Positions 18,262 through 27,710 of a stretch of 64,000 bases of DNA are shown piece after piece. Position numbers and translations under genes: made by a program. This DNA is from Paenibacillus arenilitoris (lineage in GTDB: Bacteria > Bacillota > Bacilli > Paenibacillales > Paenibacillaceae), in assembly GCF_014705655.1 (NCBI RefSeq), contig NZ_JACXIY010000012.1, positions 1-64,000 of the forward strand, given 5' to 3'. The notes under the pieces were generated by a model that did no database searches, was not told where the DNA came from, and saw nothing but the letters and a program-made list of their open reading frames with translations. Within the stretch, counting starts at the first letter, position 1; each line of letters begins with the position of its first letter.

Positions 18262-21200
18262 GTGAGAAGTATGCGAAGGTTCAGGTGGTTCAATCTGTTT
18301 CTCGCCTTTGCCGTGCTTGCCGCCGGCATCGCGGCTTGGGGCGGACCGGCGTCCGCAAGCGCCGAGGAGGCATCCGGCACGTCGTATTACGTCGACGCGC
18401 TGGGCGGAAGCGACGCGAATGCCGGAACGACCGAGGGAACGGCATGGCAGTCGCTGGCGAAGGTGAACGCCACGACGTTCCAGCCGGGCGACCGCCTCTT
18501 GTTCAAGGCGGGAGGCGTTTGGACGGGCACGCTGTCGCCGCAAGGCTCGGGCGCCGAAGGAAATCCGATCGCCATCGACATGTACGGGACCGGGGCGAAG
18601 CCGCTCATCGCCGGGGCCGGCGCGAGCGCGGCGGTCTACTTTTACAACCAGGAGCAGTGGGAGGTCCGCAATCTCGAAATTACGAACAACGCGTCGACGC
18701 CCGGGACGCGCAGAGGCATTCACGTGGACGGCAGCAGCGGGACGTGGACGAATCCGAAGGTGTACAAGCATTTCCTGTTCGAAAATTTGGACATCCATCA
18801 CGTCAAAGGCAATATCGCCTCCGACTACGCCCATAACGGCGGCATTATCGTCTGGGGCACGAACTGGGATTATCACGTCTCCGACGTCGTCGTCCGGAAC
18901 AGCCGGATTTATTCGCTCGACAGCGTGGGCGTCTATCTGTACGGCGCGCAGAAGCATCTTTCCTCCGGCTTCAAGGTCGAGGGGAACGTCATTTACGATA
19001 TCGGCGCGGACGGCGCCTTCATCCTGGACACGACGAACGGCTTGATCCAAAACAACGTCGTCTACGATACGCACGTGAGAGCGAGCGGCTACCATGTGCC
19101 GCTGTGGGTATTTTCGAACAAAAATTCGGTCATTCAGTTCAACGAGGTGTACAATACGGCGCCGGGCGGCGACGCGATGGCGTACGACGCGGATTACAAG
19201 AGCGACGGCACGATCATCCAGTACAACTACAGCCATAACAACGCGGGCGGCGCCTTCCTGGTCGTGAACGACGGCACGGTCGCCAGCAATGCCAACACGA
19301 ATACGACGATCCGCTACAACATCAGCCAGAACGACAGCGGCGCCGTGTTCAACTTCAGCGGGACGCCGGACACCACTTACATTTACAACAACACCGTCTT
19401 TCTGCCCCGATACTCGAACGCCAAAGTGGTGGACTATCTCAATTGGGGCGGCTTCGCGAAGAACACGTACTTCTACAACAACCTCATCTATAATTTGGGC
19501 TCGGGCGGCTACAATTTCGGCGCAAGCACGAACAACGTGTTCGAGCACAACCTGTTCTACGGCAACCACCCGGCAAACGAACCGGCGGACCCTTACAAAA
19601 TAACGGCGGACCCGCAGCTCGCCTCGCCAGGCTCGGGCGGCATCGGCAAGGATACGCTCGTCGGCTACCAGCTGCTCGCGACTTCGCCGGCCATCGGCGC
19701 GGGCAAGGCCATCGCAAGCAACGGCGGCCGGGACTACTTCGGCAATCCGGTGTCCGCGACCGCGGCTCCGAATATCGGCGCTTACGGCGGACCGGGGCTC
19801 GACCCGAATAACCTGCCCCCGCTGCCGGAGCCGCCGGAGGAGGAGAACCTGCTCAAAAACTCGGGCTTCGAGACGGGGGATTTCACGAACTGGCCGATCC
19901 ATTATAACGGCGCGACGATCGAGAACAACAACGCCCGGACCGGCAATTATTCCGCGAAGGTGACGGGCTCGACCGCCGGAATGGAGCAGACCGTCAGCGG
20001 CTTATACCCGAATACGATTTACAAATTGTATGCCTACGGGAAGAGCTCGGGCGGCGGCTCCGCGGTATTCGGCGTCAAAAATTACGGCGGCTCCGCCAAG
20101 GACGCCTACATGACCGCGGCAGGCTACACCCGGAAGGAAATTACGTTCACGACGGGCAGCGCCGATACGAGCGCCATCATCTATTTGTACAAAGCGGGAG
20201 GAAGCGGCGACGTTTATTTCGACGACCTGGAATTGATCCAATTCAGCGCGGCGCCGGGCGGACCGACGGGCCCGATATGGACGGAAGGGACGGACGACGA
20301 GTTCAACGATCCCGAGCTGAACGGCCAGTGGAACTGGATCCGCGAGAATAGCGCGAACTGGTCGCTTGGCGCGAAGCCCGGCTCGATGCGGATCGTCAGC
20401 GAGGCGGGCGACATCGTGGACGGCGGGGCGACCGCGCGAAATATTTTGCTGACCGGCGCGCCGGAAGGGGATTGGATGATCGAGACGAAGATGGACGGGA
20501 AGCCTTCGTCCAGGTGGTCGCAGGGCGGACTTATCGTCTACGTCGACGACAATACGTACTTCCGGATGACCCGCTTGTACGGAAGCGGCAACCAGATCCA
20601 ATTCACGAAGCAGATCAACGCGATCCGGGAGCATGTGGAGGTGCCCGATCCGATCGCGGCGACGGAAATTTATCTTCGCATCGTGAAGTACGGCGACACG
20701 TACAGCGGCTATTATTCGGCGGACGGCGTATCGTACACCCAGGTCTGGACGACGCAGGCCGCGGTTCTGGACGATCCGAAGATCGGGCTGATCGTCTGCG
20801 CGGGAACGGGGCTCACGGCGGACTTCGACTATTTCCGAATCGTTACGGAAGGCATCGAGCCGCCGCCGACTCCTACGCCAACCCCGACGCCGACACCGAC
20901 ACCGACGCCTACGCCGGTTCCCGTGTCCGGGGTTACGCTGAACAAAACCGCGTTAAGCTTGAGGCCCGGCCAGTCCTCCGCATTGACGGCCACCGTCCTG
21001 CCGTCCGGCGCGGCCAACAAGACGGTAAGCTGGAGCTCGGACAATGCCGCCGTCGCGACGGTCGATTCGAGCGGCAACGTGACGGCGACGGGGGAAGGAA
21101 CCGCGGTCATTACCGTGACGACCGAGGACGGCGCCAAGACGGCGACCTGCGCCGTGCAGGTCGTGTCCGCGGACAATTTGCTGGCGAACCCCGGGTTTGA

Positions 21201-23220
21201 GACGGGGGATTTCACCGGCTGGGGCACGCATTTCAACCAATCGGCCATCTTGAACGCGAACGCCCGCTCGGGAACGTATGCGGCCAAATTGGCGAAGCAG
21301 TACGGGGGCATCGAGCAGCGGGTTATCGGCTTGATTCCGAATACGACCTATACGCTGTCCGCATGGGCCAAAACGACCGACGAAGTGTCCGGGGAATTCG
21401 GCGTGCGGAATTTCGGCAGCTACGAGAGGACCGTATTCGTCAATTCCGCGGACTATGTACGGAAGGAATATACGTTCACGACGGGAAGCACGAATACCGC
21501 CGCAACCATCTTCATGTACAAAAGGTCGGCCGCGGGCGAAGTGTATTTCGACGATTTCGAGCTGGTGCAGACGGGGCCGTCGCCGACGGTTTCTCCTTCG
21601 CCGACACCGACACCGACACCTTCATCAACTCCGACGCCGACACCGACGCCAACGCCAACGCCAACGCCAACGCCGACTCCGCTGTCGTGGGATTTGGCGG
21701 ATGACGACATGGACGATTACGCGTCCGGATGGAGCACGACCGGCTCCGGCGGATCCGTGACGCAGCATGACGGCTACGTCTCGGTCGCGGACGGCACGAC
21801 GAGCCATTTTTTCATGACGAAGAAGGATTTCGCGCCCGCGGCGGGAGCGTTCACGTTCGAGGTCAAGGCGAAGGCGAACGAGCCGGGCACGATCAATGAA
21901 ATATCGGCGCGAAGCGGCTCGTACAACATTTCCTTATTTTTGCCGTATGGCACGTCGGGGGCGGCTCAGGACCGGGAGAGCGATCCGGTGAAGCGGACGA
22001 CGCTCGATACGACCGTGTACCATACGTATAGGGTGGTTGTGCATGCGGACTTCACATACGATCTTTACGTCGACGGCAACCCGGCCTGGAGCGGAGCGGC
22101 GAGCGGCGGCACGGGGACCGATATATTGAAAATCGGGGGCAGCGCAAGCAGCGGCGTTACGGCCGGGCTGGACGTCGATTATTTCCGGATGGGCCATGGC
22201 GAAATGCTGCCATCCGCGACACCGCAGGATACGACGCCGCCCGCGCTTGCGGCGCCGGCCGACCGCTCGGTCGAGGCGACCGGCGCCCGGACGCCGGTCG
22301 ACATCGGGCTGCCTGAAGCCGCCGACGACTCCGGGGCCGAAGTAACGGTCGCGAACGACGCGCCGCCCGACTTTCCGCTCGGCACGACCGTCGTCACCTG
22401 GACGGCGGCGGACGGCTCCGGCAACGTAAGCACGGCGCGGCAGAACGTAACCGTCGCCGATACGACGCCTCCGGTGCTCGCGGCGCCGCCCGACGTCGCC
22501 GTTACGGCAACGGCAAAGCTGTCGCCGGTCGCGCTTGACGAAGCGGTCGCGACGGATGCGGTGGACGGCGCGGTAGCGGTAACGAGCGATGCGCCGCCGC
22601 TGTTTCCCGTCGGGAATACGCTTGTGACCTTCACCGCTATGGATTGCAGCGGGAACTCGTCAACGGCTCAAGCGACGGTAACCGTGCGGAATGCCGCGCC
22701 CGTGCTCGGGGCGGTCGGGAATCAAGCGGCGAAGGAAGGGAAGAAGCTGGAGCTCGTCCTCCGCGCGGACGATCCGAACGAGGACGCGATCGCGTACGGC
22801 GCCGCCGGCCTGCCCGAAGGCGCGGTCTTCGACCCCGCGGCCGCCAAGCTGGTCTGGACGCCGACCTTCGCGCAAGCCGGAACGTACGACGTTGAGCTGT
22901 ATGCGAGCGACGGCGAGCTTGACGATCGCGAGCTCGTCACGATCACCGTCCAGAACGTGACGCTCCAAGATCTGATTAAGGAGCTCATCGACTACATCCG
23001 GCGCCATCTCGGAGCTTCCGTGCAGCAGGAATTGGTTGTTAAGCTGGCCGCCGCAGCGGACAAAGCGGTCAGAGAAAGCGACCATGCGGCGCTGGACGCG
23101 CTTCAGGCGTTCGAGAACGCCGTCGAGGCGCTTAGAGGGAAGAAGAAGCTGACCGACGAGCAGGCGGACGAACTGCTTCGGATGGCCGCCGCCATCGAAG
23201 AATGGTTGTCTTCCATGTGA
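18262..23220 (+). CDS. Secreted multidomain right-handed beta-helix protein with FIMAH C-terminus
   Basis: A 1,652-residue exported protein. A signal peptide (about 1-34, ending ASA) is followed by a right-handed parallel beta-helix (about 40-515) of the pectate-lyase-like fold, with repeated N-x-I/V-x-x-N turns. Next come a CenC-type carbohydrate-binding module (NLLKNSGFETGDF, about 529-660), a laminin-G-like domain (about 675-863), a Pro-Thr linker, a BIG2 domain (about 888-970), a second CenC-type module (about 971-1100), a second Pro-Thr linker, another laminin-G-like domain, two HYR domains (about 1320-1475), an Ig-like domain and a C-terminal FIMAH helical domain (about 1569-1652). The GTG at 18262 has GGGAGG eight bases upstream. 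A role in polysaccharide degradation is likely; the exact enzyme class cannot be fixed. No cell-wall anchor is seen. Confidence 0.9.
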   Translation: MRSMRRFRWFNLFLAFAVLAAGIAAWGGPASASAEEASGTSYYVDALGGSDANAGTTEGTAWQSLAKVNATTFQPGDRLLFKAGGVWTGTLSPQGSGAEGNPIAIDMYGTGAKPLIAGAGASAAVYFYNQEQWEVRNLEITNNASTPGTRRGIHVDGSSGTWTNPKVYKHFLFENLDIHHVKGNIASDYAHNGGIIVWGTNWDYHVSDVVVRNSRIYSLDSVGVYLYGAQKHLSSGFKVEGNVIYDIGADGAFILDTTNGLIQNNVVYDTHVRASGYHVPLWVFSNKNSVIQFNEVYNTAPGGDAMAYDADYKSDGTIIQYNYSHNNAGGAFLVVNDGTVASNANTNTTIRYNISQNDSGAVFNFSGTPDTTYIYNNTVFLPRYSNAKVVDYLNWGGFAKNTYFYNNLIYNLGSGGYNFGASTNNVFEHNLFYGNHPANEPADPYKITADPQLASPGSGGIGKDTLVGYQLLATSPAIGAGKAIASNGGRDYFGNPVSATAAPNIGAYGGPGLDPNNLPPLPEPPEEENLLKNSGFETGDFTNWPIHYNGATIENNNARTGNYSAKVTGSTAGMEQTVSGLYPNTIYKLYAYGKSSGGGSAVFGVKNYGGSAKDAYMTAAGYTRKEITFTTGSADTSAIIYLYKAGGSGDVYFDDLELIQFSAAPGGPTGPIWTEGTDDEFNDPELNGQWNWIRENSANWSLGAKPGSMRIVSEAGDIVDGGATARNILLTGAPEGDWMIETKMDGKPSSRWSQGGLIVYVDDNTYFRMTRLYGSGNQIQFTKQINAIREHVEVPDPIAATEIYLRIVKYGDTYSGYYSADGVSYTQVWTTQAAVLDDPKIGLIVCAGTGLTADFDYFRIVTEGIEPPPTPTPTPTPTPTPTPTPVPVSGVTLNKTALSLRPGQSSALTATVLPSGAANKTVSWSSDNAAVATVDSSGNVTATGEGTAVITVTTEDGAKTATCAVQVVSADNLLANPGFETGDFTGWGTHFNQSAILNANARSGTYAAKLAKQYGGIEQRVIGLIPNTTYTLSAWAKTTDEVSGEFGVRNFGSYERTVFVNSADYVRKEYTFTTGSTNTAATIFMYKRSAAGEVYFDDFELVQTGPSPTVSPSPTPTPTPSSTPTPTPTPTPTPTPTPTPLSWDLADDDMDDYASGWSTTGSGGSVTQHDGYVSVADGTTSHFFMTKKDFAPAAGAFTFEVKAKANEPGTINEISARSGSYNISLFLPYGTSGAAQDRESDPVKRTTLDTTVYHTYRVVVHADFTYDLYVDGNPAWSGAASGGTGTDILKIGGSASSGVTAGLDVDYFRMGHGEMLPSATPQDTTPPALAAPADRSVEATGARTPVDIGLPEAADDSGAEVTVANDAPPDFPLGTTVVTWTAADGSGNVSTARQNVTVADTTPPVLAAPPDVAVTATAKLSPVALDEAVATDAVDGAVAVTSDAPPLFPVGNTLVTFTAMDCSGNSSTAQATVTVRNAAPVLGAVGNQAAKEGKKLELVLRADDPNEDAIAYGAAGLPEGAVFDPAAAKLVWTPTFAQAGTYDVELYASDGELDDRELVTITVQNVTLQDLIKELIDYIRRHLGASVQQELVVKLAAAADKAVRESDHAALDALQAFENAVEALRGKKKLTDEQADELLRMAAAIEEWLSSM
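20866..20920 (+). repeat. Pro-Thr linker microsatellite 1
   Basis: A CCGACN/CCTACG-type 6-bp repeat encodes the first Pro-Thr linker of the secreted beta-helix protein, between the laminin-G-like and BIG2 domains. Such tracts are prone to length change by slippage. Confidence 0.85.
21598..21681 (+). repeat. Pro-Thr linker microsatellite 2
   Basis: A second, longer run of CCGACA/CCAACG units encodes the linker after the second carbohydrate-binding module. Both linkers keep the 6-bp period that preserves the Pro-Thr dipeptide. Confidence 0.85.
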
Positions 23221-23298
23221 CGGGGAGTCATTTCCCGTACCGCACAAGCTCCGGTACACGACGAGGCGGCGGAACCTAATAGCCGCTTCCAAGGAACC

Positions 23299-23353
23299 GA
23301 AGAAGGAGCCGTCTCCACAGGTCATGGGCGACCGTAGAGACAGCTCCTTCTTC
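23299..23353. terminator. Long hairpin after the secreted protein gene
   Basis: GAAGAAGGAGC and GTCTC in the left arm (23299-23315) pair with GAGAC and GCTCCTTCTTC in the right arm (to 23353), a 16-bp stem with one mismatch and a loop of about 20 nt. T-rich sequence follows (TTCATTGCCTTT). A probable terminator for the gene ending at 23220. Confidence 0.65.
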
Positions 23354-23447
23354 ATTGCCTTTCCGCACTTGGCCGCGTTTACGCGCCTCTTCCTCCTTTC
23401 AAACACGACCGCCTGCTTCCGCGACGTTCGGCCATTAGACGGCGATA

Positions 23448-23635
23448 CTAATTTCAAAAAATGAAACTAAATCGCATTAACCCCCATCCACACTCGATTT
23501 AGTTTAAATGTTTGATATTAAACGGTGTTAATCGATCCTTTCATTATGATATTAACCGTCTTAGTATCAAAATTTGAAACTAGTCCTCAATATTCCTTCC
23601 AGCTTACCGCTCTTAGTTTCAGAATTTGAAATAAG
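23448..23635. repeat. Array of four 23-bp AT-rich palindromes
   Basis: Four 23-nt imperfect palindromes lie at 23448-23470, 23499-23521, 23561-23583 and 23613-23635, spaced 51, 62 and 52 bp start to start. Each half follows TTAGTTTCAAAA and its reverse complement. The tract is clearly AT-rich against GC-rich flanks. It lies between convergent genes (ends at 23220 and 23784), so it is not a promoter of either. No ORF is seen. Confidence 0.7.
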
Positions 23636-23783
23636 TGCCCTCGTCGCGCAAAGCGTAACCGTCCGCTCGACGCTTCATTGCCGGTAACCTCGCATCGGAT
23701 CGGACGATAGGGCGGTTGCAGGAACCGGGGAACGGACGGCGCGCGGAAGGCAGCCGACCATCGCGCCGGCTCCCTTCGTGTTT

Positions 23784-24227
23784 TTAATTTGCCGCGGAAC
23801 GGCTTGGGACAATGCTTTTATCCTCGAAGCGGGTGGAGAGAACGACGAGGGTCGACGAAAAGCCGAACGCGTGGCAGGCTTCAAGGAAGGCTTCCAACGT
23901 TTCGCTCGTTTCGGTTACGACCTTCAATAAATAGTTATACTCCCCGCTCGTTCGGTAGAAATCGACGATCTCGGGGGCCGCTTCGCCGAAAGCCTCGAAC
24001 TCCTTGCACTTATTCGATTTGAACAGCACGAACGCGGTTGTATGCTTGCCCAGCTTGGACGGGGCAATCTCCGCCCGATAGCCCGTTATGATCCCCTGCT
24101 CCTCGAGCTTCCGAAGCCGTTCCGTTACGGCCGGCTGCGACATCGCGATCATTCGGCTCATTTCGGAAATCGTGATTCTGGCATTATCGTGAAGCGTTGA
24201 CAATATTTGTTGATCGATGCGATCCAT
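23784..24227 (-). CDS. Lrp/AsnC family transcriptional regulator
   Basis: A 147-residue regulator: N-terminal winged helix-turn-helix (LDxxILxxL-type start MDRIDQQILSTL, recognition region MSQPAVTERLRKLEEQGII, residues 29-47) and a C-terminal RAM ligand-binding domain (GKHTTAFVLF to about 140). Such proteins form octamers and respond to amino acids or other small molecules. It is divergent from the alpha/beta hydrolase gene across a 139-bp gap, so it may control both itself and that neighbour. The effector cannot be predicted. Confidence 0.93.
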   Translation of the reverse strand: MDRIDQQILSTLHDNARITISEMSRMIAMSQPAVTERLRKLEEQGIITGYRAEIAPSKLGKHTTAFVLFKSNKCKEFEAFGEAAPEIVDFYRTSGEYNYLLKVVTETSETLEAFLEACHAFGFSSTLVVLSTRFEDKSIVPSRSAAN

Positions 24228-24366
24228 TACGAGAGCACCTCATTTTTTTAGGATTTGGTGGGAAAACGACGATGGAATTAAGCTTTTTAGCTCCAAATGC
24301 CTTAATCCGCTCATTTAAATGGTAACGCGGTTTCAATAAAATGTCACTTATAACCAGTAAGGGGGA

Positions 24367-25203
24367 ATGAACATGATGACAACGTCATTATATGAAACCG
24401 GAGCGATCGATGAGGTGAAATTTGTCACGACAGGGGACGGCGTTCGGATCGCTTATCGAATCGACGGATCGGCAGGCAAGCCGATCTTGATGCTTGCGAA
24501 CTCGATCGCCACCTCAATGGGCATGTGGGATGGCCAGATGGACGAATTTGCACGGCATTTCCGTGTGCTTCGCTACGACTATCGGGGACATGGCGCCTCG
24601 GATACGCCCGCGGGCCCGTATTCGTTCGACAGGCTGGGACGGGACGTCATTGAACTGCTCGACTCGCTACGCATCGACCGAGTCCATTTCCTCGGGCTGT
24701 CGCTGGGCGGCGCCGTCGGACAATGGCTCGGCATCTACGCTCCCGAGCGGATCGATCGGCTGATTCTGAGCAATACCTCCTCTTACCTTGGACCGGCCGA
24801 GCAATGGGAAGGCCTGATCGCGTCCGTCCTTCAGGCGGAGAACCTGACCGGATTCGCCGATATGTTCGTGAAGAACTGGTTCCCTTCGCATATGGCGGCG
24901 TCGAACGAAGCGATCGTCGAGTCGTTTCGCCAAATGGTGCTCGCTACCCGCGCGCAAGGAATCGCGGGAAGCTGGGCCGCGATCCGCGACATGGACATGC
25001 GCCGGACCGCCGCCCTTATCCGCAATCCGACGCTCGTCATCGCCGGCCGATATGATACGGTGACGCTCCCTGCGCACGGCGAATTAATCGCCGGGACGGT
25101 GCCGAACGCGAAGCTCGTCATGCTGCCCGCCGTTCACCTGCCGAACGTGGAGTACCCGTCCGAATTTCTGAATGCCGTGCTCGAATTTCTGCAAGCGGAA
25201 TAA
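24367..25203 (+). CDS. Alpha/beta hydrolase, 3-oxoadipate enol-lactonase (PcaD)-like
   Basis: A 278-residue alpha/beta hydrolase with the fold of PcaD/esterase proteins. Visible catalytic elements: nucleophile Ser in GLSLGGAVG (about residue 107), acid Asp in GRYDTV and His in AVHLPN near the C-terminus. AAGGGGG precedes a cluster of ATGs; the one at 24373 has the best spacing, while 24367 and 24376 are also possible. No other aromatic-degradation gene is nearby, so a lactonase role in the beta-ketoadipate pathway is doubtful and a general esterase or lactonase is more likely. It is divergent from the Lrp-type regulator. Confidence 0.88.
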   Translation: MNMMTTSLYETGAIDEVKFVTTGDGVRIAYRIDGSAGKPILMLANSIATSMGMWDGQMDEFARHFRVLRYDYRGHGASDTPAGPYSFDRLGRDVIELLDSLRIDRVHFLGLSLGGAVGQWLGIYAPERIDRLILSNTSSYLGPAEQWEGLIASVLQAENLTGFADMFVKNWFPSHMAASNEAIVESFRQMVLATRAQGIAGSWAAIRDMDMRRTAALIRNPTLVIAGRYDTVTLPAHGELIAGTVPNAKLVMLPAVHLPNVEYPSEFLNAVLEFLQAE

Positions 25204-25223
25204 AGAAAGCACGGTCCATGCTA

Positions 25224-25272
25224 CAAAAAAACGAGCGACCTCCCCGAAAATTACGGAGGTCGCTCTCGGTTT
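25224..25272. terminator. Bidirectional terminator between convergent genes
   Basis: GAGCGACCTCC (25233-25243) pairs with GGAGGTCGCTC (25255-25265). A run of seven A's precedes the left arm (a U-run for leftward transcripts) and TCGGTTTA follows the right arm. It can end both the hydrolase and the YcaQ-type gene. Confidence 0.8.
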
Positions 25273-26488
25273 ATCCGATCACGCTCAGCGCAATCGATAC
25301 CGTATCCGCCCCGTGCGCGCGGGCAAACGATTCGAGCGCGCGATGCACGCTTTCGCGAAGGCCGTCCGCGTAGTCGACTTCGGGATCGATTTGCAGCAAC
25401 TGCACGGTCAAATGGCCTTGCTTGGCGTCCAGGCGCGGGTCCATGCGGCCGATCAGACGGTCGCCTGCCAAAATCGGCATCGCATAATAGCCGTATTTAC
25501 GCTTGACGGCCGGCGTATAGATTTCCCACCGGTACTCGAAGCCGAACAAGTCCTCGAGCCGCGACCGGCTCCATAACAGATTGTCCAGCGGCGGGAGGAA
25601 GCGAACCGTCCCTTCCGTTTCCTTCCCGGCCGCGTCTTCCTGCGCGGCAAGCCGATCCCTATCCGATGCCAGCATGTAATAGGGCTTGTTTAATCCCTCG
25701 ACTTCAACCTTCGCGATTTCCCCCGCCAGCAGGCGGCGTTCGATCGCCTCCCGCCGTTCTTTTGCGCTTAGCCGCTGCCAGCCGAGTCGAGGGTCGCCCG
25801 GTTCGAACACCCGGTAAGCCCGAAAGTATTTTTGCAGCATCGCTTCCAGCGCTTCGGCTCTGCCGATCGACTCCGCTTGCCGGAGCAGCTCGGCCGGAAC
25901 GCTGCGCCCGGTGACGGCGAAGAGGCGCTGGTTGCCTTCTCTTCCGACGATCCGGATTTGCGCGGCGTCCATCATCAAATTGAGCGCATGGGACGTCGCC
26001 TTCGTCTTCGCGTTCACGTTATCCCAATAGCCGTGCACTCGCTGATCGGAGTCGAACGACTTGGCCGGCAGCGGGCCTTCGTCCTCCAGCCGCTTCAGCA
26101 CCTGCTCGGCGACGGGGCGAATTTGATCGATATAGGGCTGCAGCTTCCGCTTCATCAGCAGGCGGGTCGGTTCGAAAACCGGGTAATCCTCCATCGGAAT
26201 GACGCATGCCGCATTTGCGATATATTCGAACAGCTCGCCGCCGCGCAGCAGCTCGTTCAGAATGCCCGGCTCGTAGCCGCCGATTCGCGCCGCCAGCGTC
26301 AAATGCTGATTCGGACGCACGGCGGAGACCGGGTCGATCTGCACGCATTCCAGATGCCGGATCATGTCCAGCACGCGCCGGCTCAGCGCTTCGGCCGAGG
26401 CCGGCCGATCCTCCGGCGGATGAAGCAAAGCCTGCCGCTCGAGCAAAAAACGCCGGAGCGCCCGTTTCGTCGTTTTGACCGTGTTCAT
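25271..26488 (-). CDS. YcaQ/AlkX-type DNA glycosylase (winged-helix HTH_42 protein)
   Basis: A 405-residue member of the HTH_42/YcaQ family, which excises alkylated or crosslinked bases from DNA. The family catalytic motif Q-hydrophobic-D is visible as CVQIDPVSAV in the N-terminal third; winged-helix repeats and a C-terminal beta-rich part (RWEIYTP, GYYAMPILAGD) follow. The ATG at 26488 is used since it overlaps the VOC gene stop by 4 bp (ATGA); a longer upstream reading frame inside the VOC gene is an artefact. Coupling to the VOC gene suggests a small stress or antibiotic-resistance operon (inference). Confidence 0.85.
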   Translation of the reverse strand: MNTVKTTKRALRRFLLERQALLHPPEDRPASAEALSRRVLDMIRHLECVQIDPVSAVRPNQHLTLAARIGGYEPGILNELLRGGELFEYIANAACVIPMEDYPVFEPTRLLMKRKLQPYIDQIRPVAEQVLKRLEDEGPLPAKSFDSDQRVHGYWDNVNAKTKATSHALNLMMDAAQIRIVGREGNQRLFAVTGRSVPAELLRQAESIGRAEALEAMLQKYFRAYRVFEPGDPRLGWQRLSAKERREAIERRLLAGEIAKVEVEGLNKPYYMLASDRDRLAAQEDAAGKETEGTVRFLPPLDNLLWSRSRLEDLFGFEYRWEIYTPAVKRKYGYYAMPILAGDRLIGRMDPRLDAKQGHLTVQLLQIDPEVDYADGLRESVHRALESFARAHGADTVSIALSVIG

Positions 26489-26856
26489 CGGAACGCCTCC
26501 GCCGCTTCGGACAAATGCCAGCAGACGCCGGAAGGATCGATGAGGTGGATCTCGCGTTTGCCCCATGGATACACGGTCGGCTCTTTCGCCTTCGCCGGGT
26601 AGCGGTTCGCCGCAAGGACGGCTTGGAGTCGGGACCACCAACCGTCCAGGTCCTCGACCGCCAGCTCGAGCATGTAATTGTCCTGAAACGATTGGTCGTG
26701 GAAATTTTGAAGGAAAAATTCCTGTTCCCCGATTCGAAAGACGCTCAGTCCGTCGTCGGAGTAGATTTTGTCAAAACCAAGCTCCTCGAAAAAACGCTGC
26801 GCCAGCGCGTAATCTTTCCCCGATGGCACGAACGGCCGAAGCTTCACGGCTTTCAT
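26485..26856 (-). CDS. VOC family (glyoxalase/bleomycin-resistance fold) protein
   Basis: A 123-residue single-chain VOC-fold protein. It shows the two beta-alpha-beta-beta-beta halves, with KLRPFVPSGKDYALAQRFFE at the start and IHLIDPSGVCWHL at the end; the His/Glu metal ligands typical of active glyoxalases are only partly evident. The ATG at 26856 follows GAGGAGGG; the frame extends farther upstream without a binding site. It is the first gene of a two-gene leftward operon with the YcaQ-type glycosylase and is divergent from the azoreductase gene. The function is unknown; drug or metabolite binding is possible. Confidence 0.82.
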   Translation of the reverse strand: MKAVKLRPFVPSGKDYALAQRFFEELGFDKIYSDDGLSVFRIGEQEFFLQNFHDQSFQDNYMLELAVEDLDGWWSRLQAVLAANRYPAKAKEPTVYPWGKREIHLIDPSGVCWHLSEAAEAFR

Positions 26857-27034
26857 AGGCAAGGCTCCCTCCTCTGCATTACTTTTTATCACAACATCCA
26901 TTTTCAAAATTGTAGCACAACTTGCGTGAGAAATAGTTGACCAAAACCGCATGTCACAAAAAGAGGGCGTTCGTTGTCTTGTTTAATGCAGCCGATTCTA
27001 ACGCAAAATAATGAAAAAAAGGGAGAGGAACAAG

Positions 27035-27679
27035 ATGGAACCATTGCTCGTTATTAACGCGCATCCGAAGACGGATGCCGAATCGTCCGTCAGCCTGCAA
27101 GTGCTGCGGCGGTTTCTCGAAACGTACCGGAAGCTGAATCCTGAAGGACCGGTGGAGCAAATCGATTTGTACCGGGACGACGTTCCCGCCATTGATCCTG
27201 TCTTTCTCAGCGCGCAGGAGAAGACGAGGAAGGGCGAGCCTTTGACCGAGGAGGAACGGCGTCTGGCTTCCCGCATGTCGGAAATTCTCCGGCAGTTCAA
27301 GCAGGCCAAAAAGTACGTCATCGCCATGCCGCTGCATAACTTCAATATCCCTTCGAAGCTGAAAGATTACATGGATAACGTCATAATCGCGAGAGAAACG
27401 TTCGCGTACACGGCAAACGGTTCGGTCGGCTTGCTGAACGACGGCCGAAGCCTGCTCGTGATTCAAGCGAGCGATGCCGTGTATACGAATAACGATTGGT
27501 ATACGGAAGTCGAGTATTCGCATAAATACTTGAAGTCGATGTTCCATTTTCTAGGCGTGAAGGATTACCGGATTATCCGGGCGCAAGGCAATGCCTTCTT
27601 CGATCGCGGGGACGTGCTCGCCAAAGCCTGTCAAGAAGCCGATGACGCAGCCGCTTCCTTAATCGAGACAACGAAATAA
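27035..27679 (+). CDS. FMN-dependent NADH-azoreductase
   Basis: A flavodoxin-fold reductase of 214 residues in the AzoR/AcpD family, which uses NADH and FMN to reduce azo and quinone compounds by two electrons. Typical blocks are LLVINAHPKT at the N-terminus, MPLHNFNIPSKLKDYMDNV near residue 100 and FLGVKDYRIIRAQGNA toward the C-terminus. AAGGGAGAGGA precedes the ATG at 27035; an upstream ATG at 27011 is unlikely because it precedes that site. Divergent from the VOC/YcaQ pair, so a shared oxidative or quinone stress response is possible. Confidence 0.92.
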   Translation: MEPLLVINAHPKTDAESSVSLQVLRRFLETYRKLNPEGPVEQIDLYRDDVPAIDPVFLSAQEKTRKGEPLTEEERRLASRMSEILRQFKQAKKYVIAMPLHNFNIPSKLKDYMDNVIIARETFAYTANGSVGLLNDGRSLLVIQASDAVYTNNDWYTEVEYSHKYLKSMFHFLGVKDYRIIRAQGNAFFDRGDVLAKACQEADDAAASLIETTK

Positions 27680-27710
27680 AGGAGCGGCGGTACCGTGCCG
27701 CATCGGCGGT

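Noticed and set aside
18172..19902. A 576-codon antisense frame opposite the beta-helix gene
   Set aside because: The sense strand encodes a signal peptide and beta-helix repeats; the antisense product is low-complexity.
20866..21681. Regularly spaced short repeats resembling CRISPR or a satellite
   Set aside because: They are in-frame codons for Pro-Thr linkers of the secreted protein.
25271..26641. A longer form of the YcaQ-type protein starting at 26641
   Set aside because: The extra 51 residues lie inside the VOC gene and have no ribosome binding site; the ATGA overlap at 26485-26488 is the better start.
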